A stretch of DNA of 7,311 nucleotides from Saccharofermentans sp. (GCA_024692105.1 JAILMZ010000062.1:1-7311), one strand, 5' to 3'. Numbered from the stretch's first letter, positions 1-6,171 are shown. Notes: generated by a model from the sequence alone, not told the origin. A program made the numbers and translations.

Positions 1-357
1 ATCAAGCTCAACCCGATAGCGTCAGTCGTGTCCGGCAAGCGCGTGGTAATAATCGACGACTCCATCGTAAGAGGCAACACGATAGCCGATCAGATAAGGC
101 TCCTGCGCAATGCGGGTGCGACCGAAGTCCACGTGAGGATAAGTTCGCCGCCGTTCATGCATCCCTGCTACTACGGTACGGATGTCCCGGACGAGGACAA
201 CCTCATCGCGTGCAAGCACACCATCCCCGAGATCTGCGAACTTATAGGTGCGGATTCTCTCGGTTACCTCGGAATCGAAGACCTTGACGGCATGCTCGGC
301 GGAGGCGGCCGCAGATACTGTGACGCATGCTTTACCGGAGATTACCCGGTTAGATAA
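1..357 (+). CDS. purF: Amidophosphoribosyltransferase, C-terminal part (5' truncated by window edge)
   Basis: This is the last 118 codons of PurF, the first committed enzyme of purine synthesis, which makes phosphoribosylamine from PRPP and glutamine in the cytoplasm. Frame 1 is open from the first base and stops with TAA at 355-357. The type I phosphoribosyltransferase PRPP-binding motif VVIIDDSIVRGNT sits at local residues 15-27. It is followed by the family stretch around SSPPFMHPCYYGTD (48-61) and the GADSLGYLG segment. The CDAC pair (local 107-110) followed by FTGDYP matches the C-x2-C ligands of the Bacillus-type enzyme, which carries a structural 4Fe-4S cluster; the E. coli type lacks it. 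The N-terminal glutaminase domain lies outside the window. No other pur gene follows, and no classic terminator with a U-tract is visible after the stop. Identification is confident. Confidence 0.96.
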   Translation: MKLNPIASVVSGKRVVIIDDSIVRGNTIADQIRLLRNAGATEVHVRISSPPFMHPCYYGTDVPDEDNLIACKHTIPEICELIGADSLGYLGIEDLDGMLGGGGRRYCDACFTGDYPVR

Positions 358-503
358 CAACCTTTAATTCGGCCTGTCCATACATACTTCGATATCGAGC
401 TGTACAATGCGTTGATGGAAGTGTTCTTCACTCCGCTCGCTTCAAGCGACCCGGACAAGAAATATATCCTGTTCTCATATGAGCTGAACCCGAAGGCCGA
501 CCT
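358..503 (+). other. Intergenic stretch with protein-like open frame, possible gene remnant
   Basis: No intact gene is called between the purF stop and the convergent DUF362 gene. The purF frame stays open after its stop until 618, and its first part reads like real protein, for example ALMEVFFTPLASSDPDKKYI followed by LFSYELNPKADLYL. Its codons resemble those of the neighbours. The first ATG in frame (415) has no Shine-Dalgarno sequence, and the part beyond 504 lies antisense to DUF362. The simplest reading is the tail of a decayed gene that lost its beginning; chance openness is possible. A 6-bp palindrome with a single-base centre (437-449) lies inside it, too tight to act as a terminator. 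Confidence 0.3.
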
Positions 504-1625
504 TTACCTCATTGTCACAAGTTCATATTCCCTTGTACCGCTGCCGATCTTCTCGGCATGTTCGAGCGTCTCTGCCCAGGATACGTTGGGGTTGCTGTTA
601 TGCCAGTGGTCGCCGTGATCGTGGAAGTGCGGATCTGCCATGTTGTCGCCGAGCTGGCTGTTCCTGATGGGTTCCGCCTTCGAGCACAGGTCGACGCAGG
701 CCTGATCGAGCGCGACCGGATCGAAAGAAGCGAGCATGCCGATATCGGGAAGTATCGGGGCATCGTTCTCGCTGTGGCAGTCGCAGTTGGGCGATACATC
801 GGTTATCAGTGAGATATGGAAGCTCGGCCTGCCGCTTATTACCGCAGCAGTATACTCCGCCATCCTCTTGCCAAGCATCTGCGGTGCATCCCAGTTATCG
901 TTCTCGATCGCATCGAAAGCGCACGCACCGATACAGCGTCCGCAGCCCTTACATAGATCGGGATCTATATATGCTTTGTTATCCTCATATCTGATGGCAT
1001 TTGAGCCGCATTCCTTAGCGCATCTCCTGCAGCCCCTGCACATATCGGTAATTACGTGGGGATGGCCTGACTGATGCTGCTGCATCTTGCCTGCCCTGCT
1101 GCCGCATCCCATTCCGATGTTCTTGATCGCACCGCCGAAGCCGGCCTGTTCGTGTCCTTTGAAGTGTGTGAGTGAGATGAATATGTCCGCATCCATGACC
1201 GCTCTGCCGATATAAGCTTCCTTGCAGCACTCGCCGTTCGGAACGGGAACGATAATGTCGTCCGTTCCTCTGAGTCCGTCCGCGATTATTATCTGGCAGC
1301 CCGTTGTAACAGTGTTAAAACCGTTGATATTAGCGCAGTCCAGGTGTTCCAGCGCATTCTTGCGGCTTCCGGGATAGAGCGTGTTGCAGTCGGTCAGGAA
1401 GGGCAGTCCGCCGTTCTCCTTGACGACATCAGCGACCGCTTTTGCATAATTCGGTCTTAGGTAAGCGAGGTTGCCCAGCTCTCCGAAATGCATCTTGATG
1501 GCAACGAACTTGTTATCGAAGTCGATCGTGCCGATGCCAGCCTGTCTGATGAGCTTCTGGAGCTTTACGGTGAGTGATGTTCCGAGACCTGTCCTGAAGT
1601 CAGTGAAGTAAACCTTGGATGCCAT
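504..1625 (-). CDS. DUF362 protein with two 4Fe-4S ferredoxin motifs
   Basis: Cytoplasmic iron-sulfur protein of 373 residues from the ATG at 1625. The N-terminal DUF362 region (about 1-190) has the family motifs MHFGELGN (45-52), YLRP (55-58) and HFKGHEQAGFGGAIKNIGMG (154-173). Two ferredoxin cassettes follow, C-x2-C-x2-C-x3-C at 196-206 and again at 225-235, each expected to hold one 4Fe-4S cluster. A histidine-rich stretch, DPHFHDHGDHWH (331-342), could bind metal near the C-terminus. There is no signal peptide or membrane helix. The reaction is unknown; an electron-transfer role is inferred from the clusters. An in-frame ATG at 1667 would add 14 residues, but it lies inside a terminator-like hairpin and lacks a ribosome site. 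At 1625 the only candidate is a GGGG run about nine bases upstream, itself inside the hairpin stem. Orientation matches the vWA and macro genes upstream, but the hairpin may separate it from them. Confidence 0.88.
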   Translation of the reverse strand: MASKVYFTDFRTGLGTSLTVKLQKLIRQAGIGTIDFDNKFVAIKMHFGELGNLAYLRPNYAKAVADVVKENGGLPFLTDCNTLYPGSRKNALEHLDCANINGFNTVTTGCQIIIADGLRGTDDIIVPVPNGECCKEAYIGRAVMDADIFISLTHFKGHEQAGFGGAIKNIGMGCGSRAGKMQQHQSGHPHVITDMCRGCRRCAKECGSNAIRYEDNKAYIDPDLCKGCGRCIGACAFDAIENDNWDAPQMLGKRMAEYTAAVISGRPSFHISLITDVSPNCDCHSENDAPILPDIGMLASFDPVALDQACVDLCSKAEPIRNSQLGDNMADPHFHDHGDHWHNSNPNVSWAETLEHAEKIGSGTREYELVTMR

Positions 1626-1677
1626 AAAAATGCCCCGCTTTCGTGTGTTACTGTCAGTGTAACACATCAGGCGGGGC
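1626..1677 (-). terminator. Hairpin plus U5 between the vWA and DUF362 genes, abutting the DUF362 start codon
   Basis: Read on the minus strand, a 7-bp GC stem (GCCCCGC at 1677-1671 with GCGGGGC at 1638-1632) encloses a second 8-bp stem (1666-1659 with 1651-1644, loop of 7). It is followed by A and five T residues (1630-1626), and the ATG of the DUF362 gene comes immediately after. The shape fits an intrinsic terminator for the vWA transcript. Because it runs straight into the DUF362 start and holds that gene's only G-rich ribosome-site candidate, it could instead be a leader that controls DUF362. Confidence 0.55.
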
Positions 1678-1707
1678 TATTCGATGCTTAAGGCGATCAC
1701 CTGTTGA

Positions 1708-2382
1708 TCATCTCTTGTGTCTCTTCTGATAATCTCTTTTGATGTCGCCTAACATCTCATCGGAATCAAAAGCTGCCGCCATTTCTTCGGAATTCTTGCA
1801 TGCCCTGGCACATGAGACCATTCTGGACATCACCTTATAGTTGAGCCTGGTCCCTTCGCCGTCACACTCGTATCTGACAGCCCTGCTCTTATCCACTCCG
1901 AATCTGCCTGCCACGCTTACGGCATCCATGTTCGCGCCGAGGAAGATGAATTCCCAGTGATACTTCTCCTTCTGGCGTTCTACCATCTTCCTGACCTTGT
2001 CGTATGTATACCTGCTGCTGGAGTTTTCCATGCCGTCCGTGGTAATGATGAACAGCGTCTTCTCCGGAACGTCTTCTGATCTTGCGTACTTGTGGATGTT
2101 GCCGATGTGATGGATCGCGCCTCCGACAGCATCGAGGAGCGCTGTCGAACCTCTGACGTAATACTCCTTGTCTGTCATGGGTTCTACCTTATCGAGCGAA
2201 ACCCTGTCATGCAGGATCTCCGTCTGATTATCGAAGAGTACGGTCGAGATCAACACCTCGCCCTCTTCTTCCTTCTGTTTTGCGATCATGGAGTTGTAGC
2301 CGCCTATTGTATCGTTCTCAAGGCCTCCCATGGATCCGCTCCTGTCCAAGATGAATACGATCTCTGTCAATCCCTTTCTCAT
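1708..2382 (-). CDS. von Willebrand factor A domain protein with intact MIDAS
   Basis: Small stand-alone vWA protein of 224 residues, predicted cytoplasmic because no signal peptide or membrane helix is visible. The metal-ion-dependent adhesion site is complete: DRSGS at 13-17 (D13, S15, S17), T80 in RGSTALLDA, and D116 in TTDGMEN. The fold appears to span about residues 5-165. A charged, helical C-terminus ends in a basic KRDYQKRHKR. Such stand-alone bacterial vWA proteins, including the TerY-like group, usually act as metal-dependent protein-protein adaptors in stress or assembly systems; the partner here is not known. The ATG at 2382 is supported by AGAGAGGA about seven bases upstream. It follows the macro-HTH A gene on the same strand after 108 bases. 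Its ribosome site begins exactly where the 43-nt element shared with the macro B flank ends. Assignment to TerY proper is not claimed. Confidence 0.9.
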   Translation of the reverse strand: MRKGLTEIVFILDRSGSMGGLENDTIGGYNSMIAKQKEEEGEVLISTVLFDNQTEILHDRVSLDKVEPMTDKEYYVRGSTALLDAVGGAIHHIGNIHKYARSEDVPEKTLFIITTDGMENSSSRYTYDKVRKMVERQKEKYHWEFIFLGANMDAVSVAGRFGVDKSRAVRYECDGEGTRLNYKVMSRMVSCARACKNSEEMAAAFDSDEMLGDIKRDYQKRHKR

Positions 2383-2393
2383 GTCCTTATCCT

Positions 2394-2436
2394 CTCTTTC
2401 TGCCGCCGTGCGGCCTTTGAAGTTAAGGTCAGTATA
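2394..2436 (-). repeat. 43-nt perfect direct repeat, copy 1 (leader of the vWA gene)
   Basis: These 43 bases are identical to 6075-6117. Read on the minus strand, the element starts with TATACT (2436-2431), a possible -10 box. It contains a 5-bp GC hairpin, GCCGC-ACG-GCGGC (2414-2402), and ends in AGAAAGAG, which forms part of the vWA gene's ribosome-binding region. No convincing -35 hexamer is present 16-18 bases before TATACT, so the promoter reading is tentative. The hairpin has no U-tract and is not a typical terminator. Confidence 0.75.
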
Positions 2437-2457
2437 TGTGTTTTGAAAGGGGTGGTG

Positions 2458-2474
2458 GTCGCATGCGAAGCGAC
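2458..2474 (-). other. Small hairpin in the 3' flank of macro-HTH A
   Basis: About 16 bases after the macro A stop codon, the minus strand reads GTCGC-TTCGCAT-GCGAC, a 5-bp stem with a 7-base loop. The same stem occurs at 6139-6155 after macro B with one loop change (TTCCCAT), inside a flank where other positions have diverged. There is no U-tract. It could be an mRNA 3'-end structure or part of a protein-binding site. Confidence 0.4.
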
Positions 2475-2490
2475 ATTTCGGGATAGGGTA

Positions 2491-3588
2491 TTACTCTCCG
2501 AGTTGGGGCTGGCCGTGCTCGAACAGAGCGAGGTTGATCGTCATCATGTCGTACACCTGGTTGTCAATGAAATACTGCACGATGAGGTCGAACTTGTTGG
2601 ACGGCGAGAACGCATATCCTGCCCGCCCGATGAAGTCTTTCGTCTCGTCAACATTGAGCTTTAATGCCAGCGCGAAAGCTACTGCCGTATTCTTCTTGGG
2701 TTTGTAGTCCTTGTTTGATCTGATCTTCGAGAACAGCTTCCTGTCGACATTCGCACGCTTGTATACCTCAACATCGGTATACCCCTTCTCGTCGATAAGG
2801 CGCAGAAGGCTGACGGACCAGGTCTCGGATACATTCTTTACGACGTCGTCGAGGGAGCGCTTTTGCGGGGCTCTTGCTGCGGCCACGGAAGCTGCGGGCA
2901 TCGCGGCGCATTCGTCCATGCGTGCCATCTTGAGGTTTGCGCCGAAAAGCCGTCTCCTGTCCCGCCGCGGTTCTTCTTCACATCTGTCCTCGTATATCTC
3001 CGCAGCCTCCTCAGGAGCCGCACCGCCCGCCATGGAATACTCCTGATCCAGCCTTGCTTCCACATAGTGCTCATCGATGAACTCGTCGATACCCCGGAAT
3101 ATCTTTCCGGACAGCTCGAAAGACTCACTGTCGAAGACCACCAGCGTTATCTCAAGCTCGTGCTCTGCGAGGAAAGTGCTGAACACGGAAGTGGCGATAA
3201 GCAGCGCATCCGTCTTTGGAAAACCGTAGACACCGGTCGCGATGAGAGGGAAAGCAATACTCTCGATACCGAGTTCCTCCGCCTTTGCAAGACAATTCTC
3301 ATAGCAGTGGCGGACGGTCTCTGCTTCGCCGTGACCGCCGCCCTGCCAGGAAGGACCTACCGTGTGGAAGATGTATCTGGCATCCAGATCAAATGCAGGC
3401 GTGACAGCTACGCATCCCACTTCGATCGGGCCGATCTTCTTGCGTTCTTCAAGGAGCCTTTCGGCGCCTGCAGCCTTGTATATCGCAGCATCAGTCCCTG
3501 CCATGTAGACAGGCTTGGGATTCGCCGTGTTGACTATAGCGTCCGCTTTGATCTTTGTTATATCGTTACGTATGATCCGAAATGCCAT
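2491..3588 (-). CDS. Macro domain protein with C-terminal XRE-like domain, paralogue A
   Basis: Protein of 365 residues. An N-terminal macro domain (about 3-165) is expected to bind ADP-ribose or a related nucleotide, as in the Appr-1-p processing family. Visible motifs are IVNTANP (18-24), AGTDAAIYKAAG (30-41) with the conserved Asp at 33, HTVGPSWQGG (75-84) and the loop PLIATGVYGFPK (114-125). The glycine-rich GGGGVD of YmdB-like deacetylases is replaced by VYMAGTD, so catalysis is uncertain. A charged, low-conservation linker (166-242) leads to a C-terminal domain (243-365). Its pattern DVEVYKRANVDRKLFSKIR followed by TAVAFALALKLNVDET resembles a lambda-repressor/XRE helix-turn-helix; DNA binding is inferred. 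The ATG at 3588 has AGGG seven bases upstream. A TATAAT (minus strand, 3632-3627) lies about 39 bases ahead. The vWA gene lies downstream on the same strand. Paralogue B is at 6172-7260. Confidence 0.9.
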   Translation of the reverse strand: MAFRIIRNDITKIKADAIVNTANPKPVYMAGTDAAIYKAAGAERLLEERKKIGPIEVGCVAVTPAFDLDARYIFHTVGPSWQGGGHGEAETVRHCYENCLAKAEELGIESIAFPLIATGVYGFPKTDALLIATSVFSTFLAEHELEITLVVFDSESFELSGKIFRGIDEFIDEHYVEARLDQEYSMAGGAAPEEAAEIYEDRCEEEPRRDRRRLFGANLKMARMDECAAMPAASVAAARAPQKRSLDDVVKNVSETWSVSLLRLIDEKGYTDVEVYKRANVDRKLFSKIRSNKDYKPKKNTAVAFALALKLNVDETKDFIGRAGYAFSPSNKFDLIVQYFIDNQVYDMMTINLALFEHGQPQLGE

Positions 3589-3626
3589 TGCCGCACCCTA
3601 TGACCTGAATTCTTTGCTTTTCCCCT

Positions 3627-3632
3627 ATTATA
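3627..3632 (-). promoter_or_regulatory. Candidate -10 box for macro-HTH A
   Basis: The minus strand reads TATAAT here, placing a transcription start about 30 bases before the ATG at 3588. The hexamer 17 bases upstream (CTCATA) is not a good -35, so the promoter would need an activator, or the true promoter is elsewhere in this divergent region. Confidence 0.35.
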
Positions 3633-3692
3633 GACCCGGACGGGCCGTTTATGAGCAGATCAAAAGAATAATACCAATACGGTATTTATGTT

Positions 3693-3711
3693 TTATAATG
3701 TAGCATTATAA
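3693..3711. promoter_or_regulatory. Perfect inverted repeat in the divergent intergenic region
   Basis: TTATAATG-TAG-CATTATAA is a perfect 8-bp inverted repeat with a 3-base spacer. Each arm contains a TATAAT-like hexamer: TATAAT at 3694-3699 on the plus strand and its complement at 3705-3710. A further plus-strand TATAAT overlaps the right arm (3707-3712). It lies between macro A (minus) and the zinc-ribbon surface protein gene (plus), 57 bases before the latter's ATG. It could be an operator over a -10 box. A weaker 5-bp inverted repeat, ATACC-AATAC-GGTAT, lies just to its left (3671-3685). No good -35 was found. Confidence 0.4.
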
Positions 3712-3767
3712 TATTTTTGCGAATTAATGAGCCGGAAGGTACAAAGGCTCACGATCAGGAGTTGCAT

Positions 3768-5528
3768 ATGAAGAAAACAAAGATGACTTGCCCTATGTGC
3801 AAATACTATCTTAGTTATGACGAAGAACTCGGTTCTTACGTATGCACCAATTGTGATTTCAGCTTTAAGACCAGAGCCGAGCAGACGGAAGTCGAGCCGG
3901 ATAAAGATCTGAGCGGCAACGGCGAGAATATCATTATCCCCCATATCGCCGATGGCGATGAACCGGAGGAGACAGAGGAAAAGGCTGAGGAAGAGACCGC
4001 GACGGTCTCAGAAGATACTCTTGAGACTGCGGAAGAAACCGTAGGAGAAGACCCTGATGAGGCAAAGGGTTCCCTGGATGTCTACGTTCTCGACTCAGAC
4101 CTGCTTCCCGAACCCGAAGACGGGAATGCTTATATAAGCAGCGACGCGTTTCCGGACGAACCGCTGCCGGATGAGGCAGATGAACCGGAATTTGTTCCGG
4201 CTCCCCCCATACAAAGACCCGGGAGTGCCGCCATCGGCAGTTATGATATCGAGCGCCCTGATTATTCCAATCTTACAGCACCTGCACACGCGGAAGAACC
4301 GCCGGCTTACTCAAGAACTGAGAGCGCTCCCGTCCGTCCTGAACCGAGACGTGATGATTCCGGTTCAAACAAGAAAGCAATAACAATCGGTATTATTGCC
4401 GGCATCGCATGTTTTCTGGTGGCCGGAATAGTATTCTCCGTGCTTTGGATCTTTGCCGGTGTATCCGATTCATTCCAGGCTAACGGTACCGCCAAGTCTC
4501 AGAAAGCAAAGGATGACGACGATAATGATAATGATGATAATGGCGATAACGATAAGGTAAAATCTTCCGACGCCAGGACAGAGGCAACCACTCAGGCAGC
4601 AGCTACGGACGCCACACCCACTCCGGTTCCCGAACCGACAATAATACCCAGGCCTGAAGGCGCACCTGCAACGGTTGCAGCACCGGTGGTTACGGACCCT
4701 GTTGAATTAGATTACCTGGTTACTGACATAACTTCATCTTCCATCGATAACGAGAACCAGGGTTTCAATTACTTCCCGTGGCAGTTAATGGACGACGATA
4801 TCAACACCAGCTGGGCAGAAGGAGTTGAAGGCAACGGAGTCGGCGAATATGTCGATATCTACATTCCGGAAGGAACCTTGATCTCCGGAATACTGCTCTA
4901 TAACGGCTACACAAAATCCGACACTGTGTTCTATAAGAACGGAGCTCCTACCGTGCTCGATCTCTACAGCGGCGACAGCGGATACAGACTTGAGCTGGAC
5001 ACAGAGCAGTTCCAGTATGCCCCTGAGAATTTCGATGTCGCACAGGCAGGCCTTTACATTACCTTCGATACACCGATAGTAAGCAACGGATGCCTGAGGC
5101 TGACCATCGTTGAGGTCAGGGACGGCGAATCCTGGGATGACACCAATATCAGTGAATTGGTCCTTTACGGCTCACCTGCTCCTGAGACTGTCACACCTTC
5201 TTTCACAGGCAATCTGGCAGACGAAGTGACAAGCACCGACTGGTGGCTCGATAATGACAGCGGTGTATATGAGTTCGATGTCTATGAGATCGAGTATGAC
5301 ATGTTCTTCGGCGTCGATATCGGAGGTCACGACATCACTTTCGATGTGTATGACGGGAACGGCAACATAGTCGCCCAGTATCTTACTCCGCAGTTCACAA
5401 CATCAGGCGTCTACTGCATCTATCAGTCAGACAGCCTGATCCCTTCCGGAACATATTATTTCCAGGTATACGACGGTGCACAGCAGGATTCTCCGCTGAT
5501 TGGCACAGCGTCCTGTGAGGTCCAGTAA
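3768..5528 (+). CDS. Zinc-ribbon, single-pass membrane protein with extracellular discoidin-like domain
   Basis: Protein of 586 residues that seems to span the membrane once. Residues 8-29 form a zinc ribbon (C8, C11, C26, C29). A long acidic, Pro-rich linker follows (about 40-200). One hydrophobic helix (about 204-231), preceded by RRDDSGSNKK, suggests that the ribbon is cytoplasmic and the C-terminus outside. Outside are an Asp/Asn run (249-262), a Thr-Pro spacer (270-310) and a discoidin-like domain (about 315-468). The latter has DDDINTSWAEGVEGNGVGEY (342-361), ILLYNGY and ISELVLYG, resembling the glycan-binding type often seen next to zinc ribbons in Clostridia. A final beta-rich domain (about 475-584) ends at the stop. 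Binding to a surface glycan is inferred; the ligand is unknown. The ATG at 3768 is chosen because AGGAG (3757-3761) lies six bases before it. The frame runs 17 codons further upstream without such a site. Confidence 0.88.
   Translation: MKKTKMTCPMCKYYLSYDEELGSYVCTNCDFSFKTRAEQTEVEPDKDLSGNGENIIIPHIADGDEPEETEEKAEEETATVSEDTLETAEETVGEDPDEAKGSLDVYVLDSDLLPEPEDGNAYISSDAFPDEPLPDEADEPEFVPAPPIQRPGSAAIGSYDIERPDYSNLTAPAHAEEPPAYSRTESAPVRPEPRRDDSGSNKKAITIGIIAGIACFLVAGIVFSVLWIFAGVSDSFQANGTAKSQKAKDDDDNDNDDNGDNDKVKSSDARTEATTQAAATDATPTPVPEPTIIPRPEGAPATVAAPVVTDPVELDYLVTDITSSSIDNENQGFNYFPWQLMDDDINTSWAEGVEGNGVGEYVDIYIPEGTLISGILLYNGYTKSDTVFYKNGAPTVLDLYSGDSGYRLELDTEQFQYAPENFDVAQAGLYITFDTPIVSNGCLRLTIVEVRDGESWDDTNISELVLYGSPAPETVTPSFTGNLADEVTSTDWWLDNDSGVYEFDVYEIEYDMFFGVDIGGHDITFDVYDGNGNIVAQYLTPQFTTSGVYCIYQSDSLIPSGTYYFQVYDGAQQDSPLIGTASCEVQ
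4512..4553 (+). repeat. GAY/AAY low-complexity tract encoding an Asp/Asn run
   Basis: Fourteen codons, nearly all GAT, GAC, AAT or AAC, encode an acidic stretch of Asp and Asn with one Gly, just outside the predicted membrane helix. The spacing of Asp and Asn recalls calcium-binding loops of thrombospondin-type-3 or dockerin kind, but no complete loop motif is present. The near-perfect trinucleotide pattern could change length by slippage. Confidence 0.6.
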
Positions 5529-5556
5529 TCAGACGGATATTACTCCCCGTCTGATT
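5527..5556. terminator. Shared hairpin over both convergent stop codons
   Basis: AATCAGACGG (5527-5536) and CCGTCTGATT (5547-5556) form a perfect 10-bp stem with a 10-base loop. The left arm starts within the TAA of the plus-strand gene (5526-5528). The minus-strand stop (5540-5542) lies in the loop, and the right arm is inside that gene's last codons. There is no U-tract on either side, so a bidirectional transcript end or stabiliser is likely but not a textbook intrinsic terminator. Confidence 0.55.
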
Positions 5557-6067
5557 CCTCTACCGACTCCAGTCCGGATATAACAGATCCCAGACCTTCC
5601 ATGAGCTTGTCGAACTTGCCCTTGCTGTCGAGTCTTCCGCTCATGAGCACATCACCGGAACCGTTCCTGAAGTCGATTATGTACTCCTTCTCAAGTCCCT
5701 TTATCTTCACTATGTAATGAACAGAAGCGATGTCCTTATTCTTTGCAAAACAATATGTCTCGTTGCCAAGAGCCGGATACCTGTTGTAGAAGTAATCACG
5801 GGTAGCAGCAAAATAGTTATTGGAATCAACACCCACCTTGAACAGAGGCTCATCGGACATCTGTGTATCGAATGCCTTTACCTCATCGGCAGTGCCGAGA
5901 AGTGCGTTAAGGCTGTCTTCTGTCGTTGAAGTCACATTTTTCTTTTTGCCTAAGGCGATAAGGATGAATCCGAACACAAGGATCGCGCCTGCGATGATGC
6001 TGAGGATCTTGATCGTGTTCATTGTCTGCGGATCGTTAAGGCCGCCGTTATAGATCAGGTAACCCAC
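5540..6067 (-). CDS. Small single-pass membrane protein, unrecognised family
   Basis: I do not recognise this family. Using the GTG at 6067 the product is 175 residues. A short N-terminal segment containing YLIYNGGLNDP precedes a hydrophobic helix, about residues 18-42 (KILSIIAGAILVFGFILIAL), closed by GKKK. The remaining roughly 130 residues are soluble, mixed in character, and end in an acidic EESDGE tail. Positive charges after the helix suggest that the soluble part faces the cytoplasm. The start is uncertain. GTG 6067 has AGAAAGAG seven bases upstream, GTG 6070 has it four bases upstream, and ATG 6022 (M-N-T-I-K) has no ribosome site. The frame is open further upstream to 6104 without an ATG. 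The region just before the start is the 43-nt element shared with the vWA gene. It converges on the surface protein gene, with 11 bases between stop codons. Confidence 0.75.
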   Translation of the reverse strand: MGYLIYNGGLNDPQTMNTIKILSIIAGAILVFGFILIALGKKKNVTSTTEDSLNALLGTADEVKAFDTQMSDEPLFKVGVDSNNYFAATRDYFYNRYPALGNETYCFAKNKDIASVHYIVKIKGLEKEYIIDFRNGSGDVLMSGRLDSKGKFDKLMEGLGSVISGLESVEESDGE

Positions 6068-6074
6068 CACTCCG

Positions 6075-6117
6075 CTCTTTCTGCCGCCGTGCGGCCTTTG
6101 AAGTTAAGGTCAGTATA
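6075..6117 (-). repeat. 43-nt perfect direct repeat, copy 2 (leader of the small membrane protein gene)
   Basis: Identical base for base to 2394-2436: TATACT at 6117-6112, the GCCGC-ACG-GCGGC hairpin at 6095-6083, and AGAAAGAG at the end. Beyond 6075 the sequence no longer matches copy 1, so this is the edge of the duplicated unit. Here it stands only 7 bases from the proposed GTG start of a gene unrelated to vWA. Confidence 0.75.
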
Positions 6118-6138
6118 CGTTCCGGGGAAGGTGTGGTG

Positions 6139-6155
6139 GTCGCATGGGAAGCGAC
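6139..6155 (-). other. Small hairpin in the 3' flank of macro-HTH B
   Basis: The minus strand reads GTCGC-TTCCCAT-GCGAC about 16 bases after the macro B stop. It is the counterpart of the hairpin at 2458-2474, with both arms unchanged and one base different in the loop. Confidence 0.4.
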
Positions 6156-6171
6156 ATTTCGAGAAGATGTA

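Noticed and set aside
22..360. 112-codon minus-strand open frame opposite purF
   Set aside because: The plus strand encodes unmistakable PurF motifs here; the antisense frame is a shadow.
1695..1709. Hairpin GATCA-CCTGT-TGATC at the vWA stop codon
   Set aside because: A 5-bp AT-rich stem without a T-run; the stronger structure at 1626-1677 accounts for termination.
2402..2414. Intrinsic terminator in the 43-nt repeat
   Set aside because: The 5-bp GC hairpin has no T-run on the minus strand; it is followed by a purine-rich ribosome-site-like sequence, so a leader role fits better.
2394..2490. Integron attC-like site in the conserved 3' flank of the macro genes
   Set aside because: The flank contains GTTAAGG, but there is no matching R' partner, no integrase is visible, and the genes are not arrayed in one orientation.
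2092..2664. 190-codon plus-strand open frame across vWA and the end of macro A
   Set aside because: It runs antisense to two real genes and the repeat between them, with no coherent domain or start signal.
2863..3603. 246-codon plus-strand open frame opposite macro-HTH A
   Set aside because: It is fully antisense to a clearly conserved macro protein, has no ribosome site or recognisable motif, and is explained by codon bias of the real gene.
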